Shown: positions 47,835 to 58,223, numbered from the stretch's first letter. The stretch: 64,000 nucleotides of DNA from Siphonodentalium dalli (GCA_032622095.1 CP136066.1:51000911-51064910), one strand, 5' to 3'. Notes: a model not told the origin generated them from the letters alone. Translations and numbers: made by a program.

Positions 47835-47922
47835 CCCCTTAGACCCGGTTTGGCTAGACCGCCAATGTAGGTTTAAACCAGGTTTAAACTCGGAGGTTTA
47901 AACCGGAGATGACGAATCCGGC
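47835..47922. mobile_element. End fragment of the GATTCGTCATCTC element
   Basis: 'ggtttaaaccaggtttaaac' followed by 'ggagatgacgaatccggcc'; inverted relative to 44965. Confidence 0.55.
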
Positions 47923-47984
47923 CAAAGGGTGCCACATTACGTCTTCAAGCCACAACATTAGATTCCTTGTATCACACCCATGCA

Positions 47985-48135
47985 TCATATAAAGTTAAAG
48001 GACATTTTGGAACAAGGTTTTATCATTTCCGGAGCACATAGCTCCCCATGCGCGATATGCCAACTTTGAACAACATACAGTGTGGTCCCCTTCACCCACA
48101 TCAATGAAGTTTTCTCCAGACTCACAACTAAATAG
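47985..48135 (+). pseudogene. Possible relic of an LTR-retrotransposon reverse transcriptase
   Basis: On the plus strand one frame reads KDILEQGFIISGAHSSPCA and, after a stop, VVPFTHINEVFSRL. These resemble the family's 'LEQGxIxxSxSPxAS' segment and the later 'YPLPxIDxxLxRL' segment of Ty3-type reverse transcriptase, in the right order but with the block between them deleted. Only two short motifs support it, so chance resemblance is possible. Confidence 0.3.
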
Positions 48136-48610
48136 ATGCTATTAAAATATATGATGTTAAATTTATGCACATTAAATATATCTGTTATGTGAATTTTATT
48201 CATTTCATTTTCTATCACATCAGAAAGACATACTTAGAGTCAAATTGCCATCACTATTATTAATTTCAGCTCAAATACCCACCCATCACTATTATCAGGC
48301 ACTTGGAGAGTATTCAACAGTAAAATGTTCATTTGTATATTCTAATCTAGGGTGAGATGGTTTGTGTGATATACATTTGTTGCAGGTTTCGAGGTTGACA
48401 TGAGGATTTATCAACCCACGGAAGTTACTATTCACCGAGGCAGCAGAGGTCTTGATTTCAATATAATCTATTTGAATCTTTAGCTGACTTGACAAAATTA
48501 CATGGTACCTATCTACCGACGTCGCATTAACGTACTAATGTAGGGACATAAGAGACATATGTTCAACTAAAACAAATTTAATGAAACCCTTCCGCAAACC
48601 AACGACAAAA
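48136..48610. other. Intron sequence, nothing recognised
   Basis: No exon, element end or tandem repeat seen. Confidence 0.3.
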
Positions 48611-48976
48611 TCAGCCTGTTCTCCCAAAAATCCGCACATTATCTGCTTATATTGCAACTTATTTTAGGTAGATAATCTGCTTAGAGTAAATAATGTGCTG
48701 AAAATGAGAGCGTTTTAGTCACATTATCGACTCATAATGACGACTATTAATGAGGCGATTCTAAGCAGATTATGTGCGGACAATGACAAAATAATCCAAC
48801 TCACTACTTTTCAGGGGTACGCTTTTTAACAAGTGTTTTCACTGTGACCCGCGCCATATCATGAAATAATGGGTATGAGTCCATTATCTGCTTAATTCAT
48901 AATCAGATACTCACATTATGTACCCTTTTCACATTATAGGTCGAGTATGTGCGTTATTGGGCGAGAACATGTTGAC
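48611..48976. mobile_element. AACAGGCTG-type MITE, copy 5 (inverted, best ends)
   Basis: Starts 'cagcctgttctcccaaaaat' and ends 'tgggcgagaacatgttg', imperfect inverted ends of about 14 bp. Collinear with the reverse complement of copies 1-4, with an extra duplicated 'catattaatgacgac'-like block near 48735. Confidence 0.75.
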
Positions 48977-49489
48977 AAAAGAGTTCATGCGGAACGTAAC
49001 AGATATTTGTTTATTAACCCCACGCCGAGTTAATATCGTGATTTATCAACCCGGTCACTCCAATCAATTACTATAGGGTTTCCGGCAGAAAATGATCATA
49101 TAATGCCATTTAGTAGATTTAATTGATTAACGATAGGAGTGAATATCAGACTGCTATGGGATAATTAGATAAAGGAATCAGATAAAAAAATTAATGTGCT
49201 GTCCAAATTATAGAGCAAATACATATAAGTTGTCCATGCGGGTTAATCTTAATTAGAATTTAGTTGAATTAAAATTGAAACATATAACGAAATGTATGAA
49301 AAAAGACCATGTCGCATCACATGGACTCTTCAACCGGTTCTGGTTCTCGGCTGCATCTAACATCAGTATCAGAATAAATTATTTTTATATGTTGACTGAC
49401 AGCAAAGACTCCTCGATATAGCTGGTCATATTGGCTTTGGGTAAACTGTTAAAGAATCTGCTGATGACTGGTCAGTTACAAGCGAACAC
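48977..49489. other. Intron sequence, nothing recognised
   Basis: AT-rich, no features seen. Confidence 0.3.
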
Positions 49490-49862
49490 AAGTAAAACAA
49501 CACGAGTTATCACACACGAATCTCTTTCAAAACAGATCGCTACAATGACATGGTAGTTGTGCCTACTAAATTAGGTCTGTGATATGCCATGTATGTCGTC
49601 CATTACATCTCGAAAAGATCCACAATGCAAAAAAACCTCAGCGCTGCACACATGTTTATTGCAGGAGGGACTGCACAATTATTGACTGTTGGCGATTCAA
49701 TTTCCGAAGAGATCATCTCTGGTAACTGGATGTGCTTACTTTTGATATTCTACAGCGTACAACAAACCTCCACTCGTCATATTCTTCTAGTGTGTTGGAC
49801 CTATCCCTTACAATTCTACTGAGACGTTGTCTTTGTTCTTTCTCCTCCTCACGTTGTGCCAT
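49490..49862 (-). pseudogene. PIF/Harbinger-type transposase N-terminal relic
   Basis: On the minus strand an ATG at 49862 opens a frame that reads MAQREEEKEQRQR and then RDRSNTLEEYDE, the N-terminal pattern of HARBI1-like nucleases (RDRxNPLExYDDxEFxxRFRLSK). After frameshifts the next recognisable blocks are NNCAVPP..ALRFF (about 49645-49680) and DDIHGISQT (about 49575-49600). These match the family's 'LxxALRFFATGSFQ' and 'GDxHGISQxTVSR' helices in the correct order. At least two frame changes and a stop break it. The catalytic DDE part is not visible downstream. Inactive remnant in the cyclase intron. Confidence 0.7.
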
Positions 49863-50789
49863 TTATAGAATCTCAATTATTTCATCAAAACTCAATCTGC
49901 AGAAATATATACTCCCGTCAGAGTATACAATTATACCCATAATTTACACCGCTATTCGTGCAGATTGTGGCCGGTGAGTGTTAGCGATTTACTCGTGATG
50001 CGGTATCTATTGACAAATGGATAATCTGATTGATTGGGTCAATCAAATCATCAACATTGTGTGTCGTTAATGCTAGCGAAGATGCCTTGTGCGTTCAGCC
50101 GTCACAAAATCAACTACTTGGACTATATATGAACCCGCTTGGTGAATACGCACCCATTAGTAATGTGACACAACATTTAACATAGATACATTAAGAAATA
50201 ACAATTATACTACAAAATGTATGTACATATTTACAAATTGGAGAAAGGGACAGGCGGGATACATGTATACCATTCAATTTTGTATGTGCAAAATAATAGT
50301 TGAGTATCTTTGATGAATTTTAAATGACATTGTGAGCCGTGTCGGCATTTACGGTAGTTGTACATGCGCAGCTGCAGGCAATTCTTCAAGGATTGTCCAC
50401 TTATAAATGGACAATCGGTGCCTAAAATGGTCACTAATAAATGGACAATCCAACCACGCGTGGCACGCGAGCTTGGGATTGTCCACTAAATGAAGACATG
50501 TTTTGTTAATCCTGCATGAAGGGCAATAACTCTATAAATAATGTTAATTTGCTAAATAACGGTGATTTGTATGAGAAGAAGTGGTTTGACGAAATAACGG
50601 AGATATTTGAAGAAGAGTTTTTGACGAAATAACGGAAATATTCGAAGAAGTGTTTTTAAAGAGCATTTATTTCAGATGATAGCAATGGTATGCCTTTAAG
50701 TAAGATCTTGGTATTTAAGAAAGTCGGGTCAATATTTGAGAATGAGTCAGATCTGAGTTGAATTTATCTTGGACAGTCTTAAACGGGCA
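49863..50789. other. Intron sequence, mostly unassigned
   Basis: 'acttataaatggacaatcgg' and 'actaataaatggacaatcca' (50398-50450) form a small tandem. 'gacgaaataacggagatatt' and a similar copy lie at 50588-50645. No exon seen. Confidence 0.35.
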
Positions 50790-51020
50790 TGAAATATTTG
50801 AGTGTCGCGATTAAAACAATAATCAAAATGTTCTACGTTTTTCAATGTCCAGTCGTGACTTGAATATCTCTAAACAATTTGCGCTTTTAGTTTCGGGTGG
50901 TAAATCATTCCATATGCGAGCAGCAGCTTGGAGGAATGTGTTCATATATGCCGAGTAGTCAGCGGAGGACTTAAATCGTTTCTCCTAAACATATATACCT
51001 GCGAACCCGGGGTATTGGTG

Positions 51021-51409
51021 TTAGCCCTTTACCCAACAAACCGGCCAAATAAAGCTTCAACAGCCTAAAATATCTTCGGTCCGTCTCAATAAAACCATAC
51101 AAATATGGATATCATTGGAACCGGCTCCTTGACCACATTGTGATAGTTACAGTTATGCCCTGTGCCAATGCATTCTCTTATATATGCGAGTCGACCATAG
51201 GTCGCCTCGCATATATAAGAGAATGCATTGGCCTAAAAAAAATATTTTTTAACACTGTTTACCATTTTTTCTTACATTCTTTAACAATTTTATAATTTTT
51301 AATGTGTTAAGCCAATGCATTCTCTTATATATGCGAGGCGACCTATGGTCGACTCGCATATATAAGAGAATGCATTGGCACAGGGTCGTTCTGTTGGGTA
51401 AAGGGTTAA
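51021..51409. mobile_element. Double-hairpin TTAA MITE, copy d, inserted in the LINE
   Basis: Left TTAA mutated to TTAG (51021-51024), right TTAA at 51406-51409. TIR CCCTTTACCCAACA, hairpins at about 51165-51233 and 51311-51380. The LINE reading frame stops at one edge and its C-terminal block resumes beyond the other. Confidence 0.9.
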
Positions 51410-52233
51410 TAATGTTGTATAAATAGGATGATCTAACAAACGTTTTGTAAAACTGATGTAGTTTAATTTCTTTCTCCTTTCTGCTAATGTTTCCCCACCG
51501 AAGTTCAGATAAAAGGTCGCTATTGTTAGTGCTACGCGTGGCTCCTGACACAATCATTGCTGCTTCAAATTAAAGTTTTTTTCAAGTCGTGTGCTCAATT
51601 CTCTCATACGGTGCAGCATATTCTATGATTGGACGAATATAAGACAAATATATTTTTTGAAGGGTCTTTCTATTCAGCGAAAATCTGCATTCGCATGATA
51701 TTAGTTTTCTTCCAAGCTCTATCTGTGATATCATCTATGTGGGCAGCCCATTTCGCTTGATTGTCAAATGTTAATCCTAAGTGCTTATGCGAGCTAACTT
51801 CTGTGATAATAAAATTGGACATTTGAAGTGGTGGTGGTCTGTGGGTGTTCGCTTTCTGGAGATGAAAAGAGATTCGGTTTTTTTTAGGATTAAAATAACA
51901 AGCCACTGATGTGACCAATTATCTAGTCTCGCGATATCCAAATTCATCAGCTTTGCTGCTCTGTCTAAATCTTCTATAGTAAGAATCACGGATGTATCGT
52001 CAGCAAAAAGTCGAATATGACAAGTAATATTTTCAGAGATATAATTTATATTAACTATAAATAGTAAAGATCCAAGTAAATATACTTGGAGAACACCTGC
52101 TGTTATCGGTTTCCAATCATTATCAATTATTACTCATTGTTGGCGTTGGATTAGATAACTATCGATCAATTGAAGCAATTTACCAGTGATACCAATACGT
52201 TCAAGTTTGTACAATAAACCTGTGTGCCATACC

Positions 52234-53118
52234 TTATTATGCCCCCGATCTCCGATGGAGATTTGGGGGTATATAGTGGAGCCCTCCGTCCGTCCGTCCT
52301 TCCGTCCGTCCTTCCGTCCGTCCTTCCGTCCGTCCTTCCGTCCGTCCTTCCGTCCTTCCGTCCTTCCGTCCGTACGAACGTTTCAACTCATAACTTTGGT
52401 TTCGCTAACTCAATTCAGTTGATCTTTGGTATGCTAATAGACCAGCCGGGGGGACAAGATTTCCCTATAACTGCGGTTTCGTCCGCCCATTTTTTCCAGA
52501 GTTACGCCCCTTTTTGGACTTAGAAAATTCAGTTTTCTGTGGCATACGAACGTTTCAACTCATAACTTTGGTTTCGCTAATTCAATTCAGTTGATCTTTG
52601 GTATGCCAATAGACCAGCCGGGGGACAAGATTTCCCCATAGCCGTGGTTTCGTCCGCCCAATTTTTCCAGAGTTACGCCCCTTTTTGGACTTAGAAAATT
52701 CAGTTTTCTGCTACTTTTTTTTGTTTCCAGATGATAACTTGATTTTGGATTGTTTATTTGCAAAACCCGTTTTTTCGTGTATTACCAATATCGCAATACA
52801 GGTCAAGGTAAAATTTTGGTTCAATCGGATAATTGTTGTGAGAGTTATGACCATTTTTCGACTTAAAAAATTCATTTTTATTTTTAGAAAATTCAGTTTT
52901 CCTTCTATTTTTGTGGCACCAGACCAAATTTGAAGCTAATATAGAACAACATGTGGCATTTTTATAGCGCTTAACCAGAAAGTTTCTCTGATTGTACAGT
53001 CGGGGGCGTTACCTCCGCCTAGCGGTGCACTTGTAATATATGATTTCACTTGACTGTACATATTGTGCATCACCCTAAATATTTTGCCATTTTATCTGGT
53101 TTTTATTCAGTTTATACC
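52234..53118. mobile_element. CCGT-tandem element inserted in the LINE, 5-bp target duplication
   Basis: Begins 'ttattatgcccccgatctcc' with its stem partner 'gatttgggggtatata', then CCGTCCGTCCTT tandems (52284-52375), two tandem subunits with 'acgtttcaactcataacttt' reading (near 52379 and 52549), and 'tttatagcgcttaaccagaa' near the right end. ATACC flanks it on both sides (52229-52233 and 53114-53118). Joining the LINE flanks across one ATACC brings IDFQKDY next to VWHTGLLYKL (with a one-base frame slip), which is the expected RT order. Confidence 0.75.
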
Positions 53119-53620
53119 ATAGTCCTTTTGAAAATCTATAACACACAGATTCATTTTTGTTTTACTAATTTCAAACAAGAAATTACATAGTGTATTCTCG
53201 AACGTGTAGTAGTTTTTACGAAAGCCTGCTTGTTAAGGCACAATAATTTCATTTTGTTCCAGGATTTCGTTCAACTGATTAGACAAAACTTTTGCAACTG
53301 AGAATTGTTATTTGCCTGTAGTTATTTTATATAATGAAATGTCGTTCCACAAACCCAGTATTCTGGTATAAACCCGGTTAACCTAGAACAGTATTAAATA
53401 TTCGACAATATAAGTCCAGTATTAGTTTTGAGGAGGCTTTTATATATTCGTTTTGGGCTAAATCATGGCCGCAAGCTTTTCCATTCTTAAAGTTTTCCAT
53501 TCTTAAAGGCTTGTTCAATTTCGCCCTGTGAATTGTACTATTGAGGTCCACACAAGCGTCAACATAAATCCACGCTGGATACCACATTTCTAAGAACGCC
53601 ATTCCCGTGATTTATCGAGT

Positions 53621-54019
53621 TAATCCTTTACCCAACAGAACGGCCCTGGTCCAATGCATTCTCTTATATATGCGAGTCGACCATAGGTCGCCTCGCATAT
53701 ATAAGAGAATGCATTGGCTTAACACATTAAAAATTATAAAATTGTTAAAGAATGTAAGAAAAAATGGTAAAAAGTGTTAAAAAACGATTTTTTTTAGGCC
53801 AATGCATTCTCTTATATATGCGAGGCGACCTATGGTCGACTCGCATATATAAGAGAATGCATTGGCACATGGCATAACTATAACCATCACAATGTGGCCA
53901 ATGAGCCGGTTCCAATGATATCCATATTTGTATGGTTTTATTGAGACAGACCCAAGATAATTTAGGCTGTTGCAGCTTTATTTGGCCGTTTTTGGCCGGT
54001 TTGTTGGGTAAAGGGTTAA
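53621..54019. mobile_element. Double-hairpin TTAA MITE, copy e, inverted, inserted in the LINE
   Basis: Perfect TTAA at 53621-53624 and 54016-54019, orientation opposite to copies a, c and d. Hairpins at about 53650-53718 and 53798-53867. It separates the LINE linker block ending EYLLKYI from the block beginning before KNGKACG. Confidence 0.9.
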
Positions 54020-54255
54020 TATATTTTAATAAGTATTCAGTGAATATTTCAAGATTAACCCCGTGAGTATGATGAGGATTAAAATCTTCAATTGTTTCCT
54101 TTAAACGTTTGGGATTTGTTTTTACATTAGAGCCAGTTCATTGCAGCGTTTTATTTTAGGTTTACGGGATGCTTGGCGAAATTGTTTTCTTGCAGCATTA
54201 AACCAATGTTTATTTTTACCTTTTAGGTGTGTTGACTAAATATATTATTAGTGGA

Positions 54256-54944
54256 AATCTGCGACAAACATATTTTCATCAATGTTGGTGCCCCACCCCA
54301 TCCCTGAACCGAATAGCAGCAATTTTGGCGCCTTTAACCCATTTGATTAGATCATCGTATCGCGTAGATGATAATATATAAAGCTGAATGAAATTGGCGA
54401 GAAAACATCCTTTTTATCTAGTGCAGTCTGCCCATCTAGGACTCTGACGGCATACATTTGGAGCCGTTAAGCCATGTTTAAATCTAATGCAAGCTGGTGG
54501 CAAAATATTTGTTGATACCATTGTGGTGCTCTTCTCCCTCCGCACTCTAAAAGCAGCACTTTGTCATCTTTAAACCTCATATTGTGGAGATAATCCATAT
54601 ATAGAAAGAGGAGCATCTGTCTGTTCGCCGTCCAATTGTCTGTTCGCGATGTTTCTCCCAGTCCCCTGGACCGATTGCAACCGACTTGGCGTGGTGACTA
54701 GGCCGATGGATGTTATAACGGCGTTAGTTTAATATTTTGTATTTAAATTATATGTTTATTAAATTGAGTATGGAGTTCAATCTAAAAACAAAATTCAAAC
54801 ATAATTTTGGTTTTTAAATTGATCATTATTTTTTAAAATCAAAATATCTAAAAGATAAAAATGTGTGCGAAATGCACATGGTACCATGTTAATTTCTATT
54901 GCATTAGTTTTTAAAAAATTTTATTAAAAAAAATATTAATATAA
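54256..54944. other. Intron sequence, nothing firm
   Basis: 'ctgtctgttcgccgtccaat' near 54620 and 'ccctggaccgattgcaaccg' near 54665 suggest the start of a repeat of the GGAC class. No exon seen. Confidence 0.35.
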
Positions 54945-55265
54945 ACAAATACAATTAGCAAGGAGTTTATCCAAAGAAAAAAAGTTATTTCTTTTGTGTT
55001 GTAAATATTTTATATTTAAAAAAAAATAAAAAAAGTAGATTCAGGGGGCCGACAGTCCAGACGCCGCTGAATAAAGACCCCCCAAATGAAGCCTATTTAA
55101 GATAGGTGTGAAGGATAGGACCCATCGGCCCTTTCAACCATGTCGGGGTTACCCCCCCCCCCCAAACATAAACATATTTAAGATAAAAATGTGCGCGAAG
55201 CTCACAAAGGGGTCACAGGCGCCGCCGCGGAATAAAGGCCCCTGTAGAGAACTAGCTGTTTTTGT
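54945..55265. repeat. Direct repeat flanking a cyclase exon, copy 1
   Basis: Shares with 56577-56955, in order: 'agcaaggagtttatccaaag', 'gccgctgaataaagaccccc', 'ctttcaaccatg', 'aaacataaacatatttaaga', 'atgtgcgcgaagctcacaaa' and 'agagaactagctgttt'. C-run lengths differ. Confidence 0.7.
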
Positions 55266-55358
55266 ATTTTGTGTAATTATCGATATTTTGTGATCTCCAT
55301 ATCTCGAACGATGGGAGTGAGTACCAGATTTAATATGAGGTTTATGCTGGAATTTTAC

Positions 55359-55453
55359 CTTGATCACTTCTGTAGGCCCCCGTGACGTATACCAGTAGAA
55401 CCCATTCTGGTCAAGTTTCTCAACAGTAGCTTTGCTTATATGTATCTTCATAG
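55359..55453 (-). CDS. Receptor-type guanylate cyclase, penultimate exon
   Basis: 95-bp exon entered after TTTTCCGCAG with two bases that complete the split codon (Ala) from the previous exon, and left in phase 0 at a GTAAAAT donor. It encodes MKIHISKATVEKLDQNG, then FYWYTSRGPTEVIK. The family reads 'LKIHxSxxTxxxLxxxGxFxLxxRGxVExKGKG' here, so this is the C-terminal alpha/beta part of the cyclase fold. Pro-Thr replaces the usual residues after Arg-Gly. It lies between two copies of a direct repeat (54945-55265 and 56577-56955). Confidence 0.88.
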
Positions 55454-55854
55454 CTGCGGAAAAGACATTTAATAATTAGCATAATGACGTTTCACCGCTC
55501 GTGGTGTGAATGTTTGAATTACATGAAGACATTGAGGCTGTACATTTACAAAGCTTGAACATTTCCATGCATTTTTGATAAGTACCAACTACTCTACCAG
55601 GGGCTACATTTCTGGGTGACGGACATTTTGTGTTTTATCATAGATGTGTCGTAATTTGATAATGTTCAGGTCCCATTTGTCCTCATTTGTAAAATTCTGC
55701 TGTTTTGCCAAGTCGAGAAGCCCGGAACACATTTTTTTGTATGGATTGCATTGGTGTCCAATATCGTGTTTAGTTCAACTTTACAACTTAAAGATTGAGC
55801 TATTGCCATGTGTTGGCGTGCGTCCGTCAATATTTTCCGTCGGCACGCCCTACA
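55454..55854. other. Intron sequence, nothing recognised
   Basis: No exon or element end seen; a GGAC/'gcccgg'-type motif is weak. Confidence 0.3.
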
Positions 55855-56510
55855 GGCCACATCCCTCATCCGATTTCCACCGAACTGTATATGTAGCTTC
55901 GATTAAAAACATGGCCGCCAGCAGCCATCTTGGATTTCAAATTTGAATCCACCGGCACACCCTACAGCCCGTATTTATGGCCGGATCATTTTTTAATTTT
56001 GCAGCCACGATTGTGATCACCTGTAGATGAAATTTTTCGATTAAAAACATGGCCGCCGACAGCTATCTTGAATTTTACTCTTCGTATGCCTAAATCCTTT
56101 TGGCACACCCTACAGACCACATCCCTCATCTGATGATCACCAAACTCCAAATGGATCATCAGAGTGACCTCTAGATGGGAGCCTATTTTGACCGAAATCT
56201 ATTGAAAAATATGGCCGCCAGTGGCAATCTTGTGATTTAACCTTTGTACGACTATAGCCTTTGGCACACCCTACAGACCACATCTCTCATCCGATCATCA
56301 CCAAACTTCATATGGATCTTGGGGTGACCGTTAGATCGGAGCCTCCTATTTTGACCGAAATTCTTTGAAAAATATGGCCGCCAGCGGCCATCTTGGATTT
56401 TACTCTTTGTATGACTAAATCCTTTGGCGCATCCTCCTCCAGACCACATTCCTCATCCGATCATCACCAAACTTCATATGGATCTTCGGGGTGACCTCTA
56501 GCTTACTTTC
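55855..56510. repeat. ~165-bp tandem, 'atggccgccagcggccatct' type, four copies
   Basis: Each unit carries 'ggcacaccctacagaccaca', 'tcatccgatcatcaccaaac', and 'aacatggccgccag' followed by 'gccatcttgga' (near 55910, 56048, 56212 and 56372). The palindromic 'ggccgcc..ggccatc' core also appears in the foldback arms (near 1385, 1540 and 1870) and at 3020 and 61745. Confidence 0.75.
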
Positions 56511-56576
56511 CCTTCTTTATCAGTCTACACATTGTTGAGTAAAACATTAACTCTTTGAGATACAGTGTCATTGACA

Positions 56577-56955
56577 CTTTCATTTTATTAAATAAATACA
56601 ATAAGCAAGGAGTTTTATCTAAAGAAAAAAGTGGTTTCTTTACAATAAATTTGTTTTTAAAATTAAATTTGTTTTTTAAATTATATTTATTTTGTTAAAT
56701 TGTTTAGAATCAAAATGTGTACGAAGCGCTAAAAGAAGATTCAGGGGACGCCGCTGAATAAAGACCCCCCCCCGAAATGAAGCCGATTTAAGATAATTGG
56801 GGAGAAGGAGAGGATATTTCTGCCCTTTCAACAATCCCGGGGTTAGCCTCCTCCCAAACATAAAAATAATTAAGATAACAATGTGCGCGAAACTCACAAA
56901 TGGGTCACAGACCCCGCCGTTGAATAAAGGCTCCAGCAGAGAGCTAGCTGTTTCA
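56577..56955. repeat. Direct repeat flanking a cyclase exon, copy 2
   Basis: Partner of 54945-55265, with the same blocks in the same order and orientation; followed by a short tandem 'aaagggac..gttctcgttgaagcgataatgctat' (two copies, about 56971-57056). Confidence 0.7.
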
Positions 56956-57300
56956 GATAATCATATAGATAAAGGGACACTCTGTTCTCGTTGAAGCGAT
57001 AATGCTATCTCATGTAGGTAAAGGGACGTTTTGTTCTCGTTGAAGCGATAATGCTATATAAGTTTGCAAGTATTTTGTTTATCTGCAAAACTGAATTGTG
57101 TCATGTAAGCCTCCACATCTGGATGACGACCATTGCCGTTGTATCGCACCATAGGACAATCAATAAATAGTAAATAATGCTGGTGTTTGGCGCGTATTGA
57201 ACGGTTTTGATTTGAGCATTATCATAAAAAACGTCCTCTGTTGATCTGCATATTTAAGAAGTGGTCATGTTTCCAAAACATTATGAATTGCTACATACAT
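56956..57300. other. Intron sequence with a 53-bp duplication
   Basis: Holds the short tandem noted for the preceding repeat and otherwise no recognised feature. Confidence 0.35.
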
Positions 57301-57308
57301 GTATCCGC

Positions 57309-57455
<147 letters not shown>

Positions 57456-57729
57456 TTTTAGTATGAATGGTATGAAACTAAAATTCAACTTTTGAAAAAT
57501 TATAAGCATATAGACACGATCCCCAACCATCCACAGCCACATAACATTCATTACCTATCCGATCGCACCCTGTCATCACGTCCATGGTTACCTCCCAAAT
57601 CCCAACCTGTCGTCACATCCCTCATTCACAACCCCACCATGTCGTCACATCCCTGGTTAGCTCCCCAATCACGCGCTATGAACCTGATTAACTCTCCACA
57701 CACTATCGTAACAGTCACGCCCCTATTAC

Positions 57730-57828
57730 CTTCGCCAGTAGCTTCCATTCTGTTTGCAATCAGCACGGTGCTCCCAAACAAACAGTATCTGGGCATTTTT
57801 GATCCGACCACTCCAGCTACCACTGCCC
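57730..57828 (-). CDS. Receptor-type guanylate cyclase, catalytic exon
   Basis: 99-bp exon between TTTGTTTCACAG and a GTAATAG donor. It completes a split Gly codon and encodes [15 protein letters not shown], then [17 protein letters not shown]. The family signature is [30 protein letters not shown]. The Cys of RYCLFG (purine recognition in guanylate cyclases) and the Arg before Met-Glu are kept. The usual Asp-Thr-Val-Asn is Ser-Thr-Val-Leu here: the Asn that contacts the transition state in class III cyclases is Leu, and Asp is Ser. The frame is open and both splice sites are canonical, so it does not look like a decayed exon. Activity may be reduced or lost. Confidence 0.9.
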
Positions 57829-57928
57829 CTGTGAAACAAAAATGTGCGAATTGACAGTTGAGGAATAAGTACTTTACTTTGACAAAAAGTCGCAGCCGGA
57901 TTATTGTTGGTTTTGCGCCGGTAATGCT

Positions 57929-58050
57929 TTAAAGGCACGGGCGGCGTTCGTTGCAGAAATATTCATATTTGTTCAAATCGCTATCAATGGAAGGAATATT
58001 ACAAAATATATAGTTCTGTTCATATGCCAAACATAATCGGCGCGTAAATA
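57929..58050. mobile_element. TIR element 'TTAAAG..GGC', truncated copy 3
   Basis: Starts with TTAAAGGCACGGGCGGCGTT (57929) and follows the left part of copy 2 as far as 'cggcgcgtaaatagtatatg', where an AACAGGCTG-type sequence takes over. Confidence 0.65.
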
Positions 58051-58051
58051 G

Positions 58052-58217
58052 TATATGGGCTTATTTTGTTTTGAAATAGTCCCATATTAGACTGTTTTAA
58101 AAAACTCGGTTGGGTTCATATAGGGCGTAACTTCGATTCAAATAATTCCGATTTGAGCTTATTTGTGTTTTTTGAATTAAGTTCAATGTGAGCTTATTTT
58201 AAGGAGAACAGGCTGCT
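58052..58217. mobile_element. AACAGGCTG-type MITE, variant B partial copy
   Basis: 'gggcttattttgttttgaaa' to 'ttattttaaggagaacaggctg'. The right terminus is intact; the left one is fused to the truncated TTAAAG element. Confidence 0.55.
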
Positions 58218-58223
58218 TTGGAA

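Larger units (their letters stand above)
50790..54255 (-). pseudogene. Non-LTR retrotransposon (CR1/Jockey-like) relic with three insertions
   Basis: Read on the minus strand in pieces: 54250-54020 (endonuclease-RT linker, with HWFNAARKQFRQ and later NPKRLKETIEDFNP); 53620-53119 (KNGKACGHDL, QAGFRKNYYT, LCVIDFQKDY); 52233-51410 (GLLYKLERIGITGKLL, GSLLFIVNI, the catalytic box FADD near 51996-52010, HLGLTFDNQAKWAAHI, YIRPIIEYA, EAAMIVSGATR); and 51020-50790 (AARIWNDLPPETKS, the usual C-terminal block). Order and spacing are those of the ORF2 reverse transcriptase of CR1/Jockey-like LINEs. Stops and frameshifts occur throughout. It is interrupted at 53621-54019, 52234-53118 and 51021-51409. Lies in the last intron of the cyclase gene, same strand. 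Confidence 0.85.
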
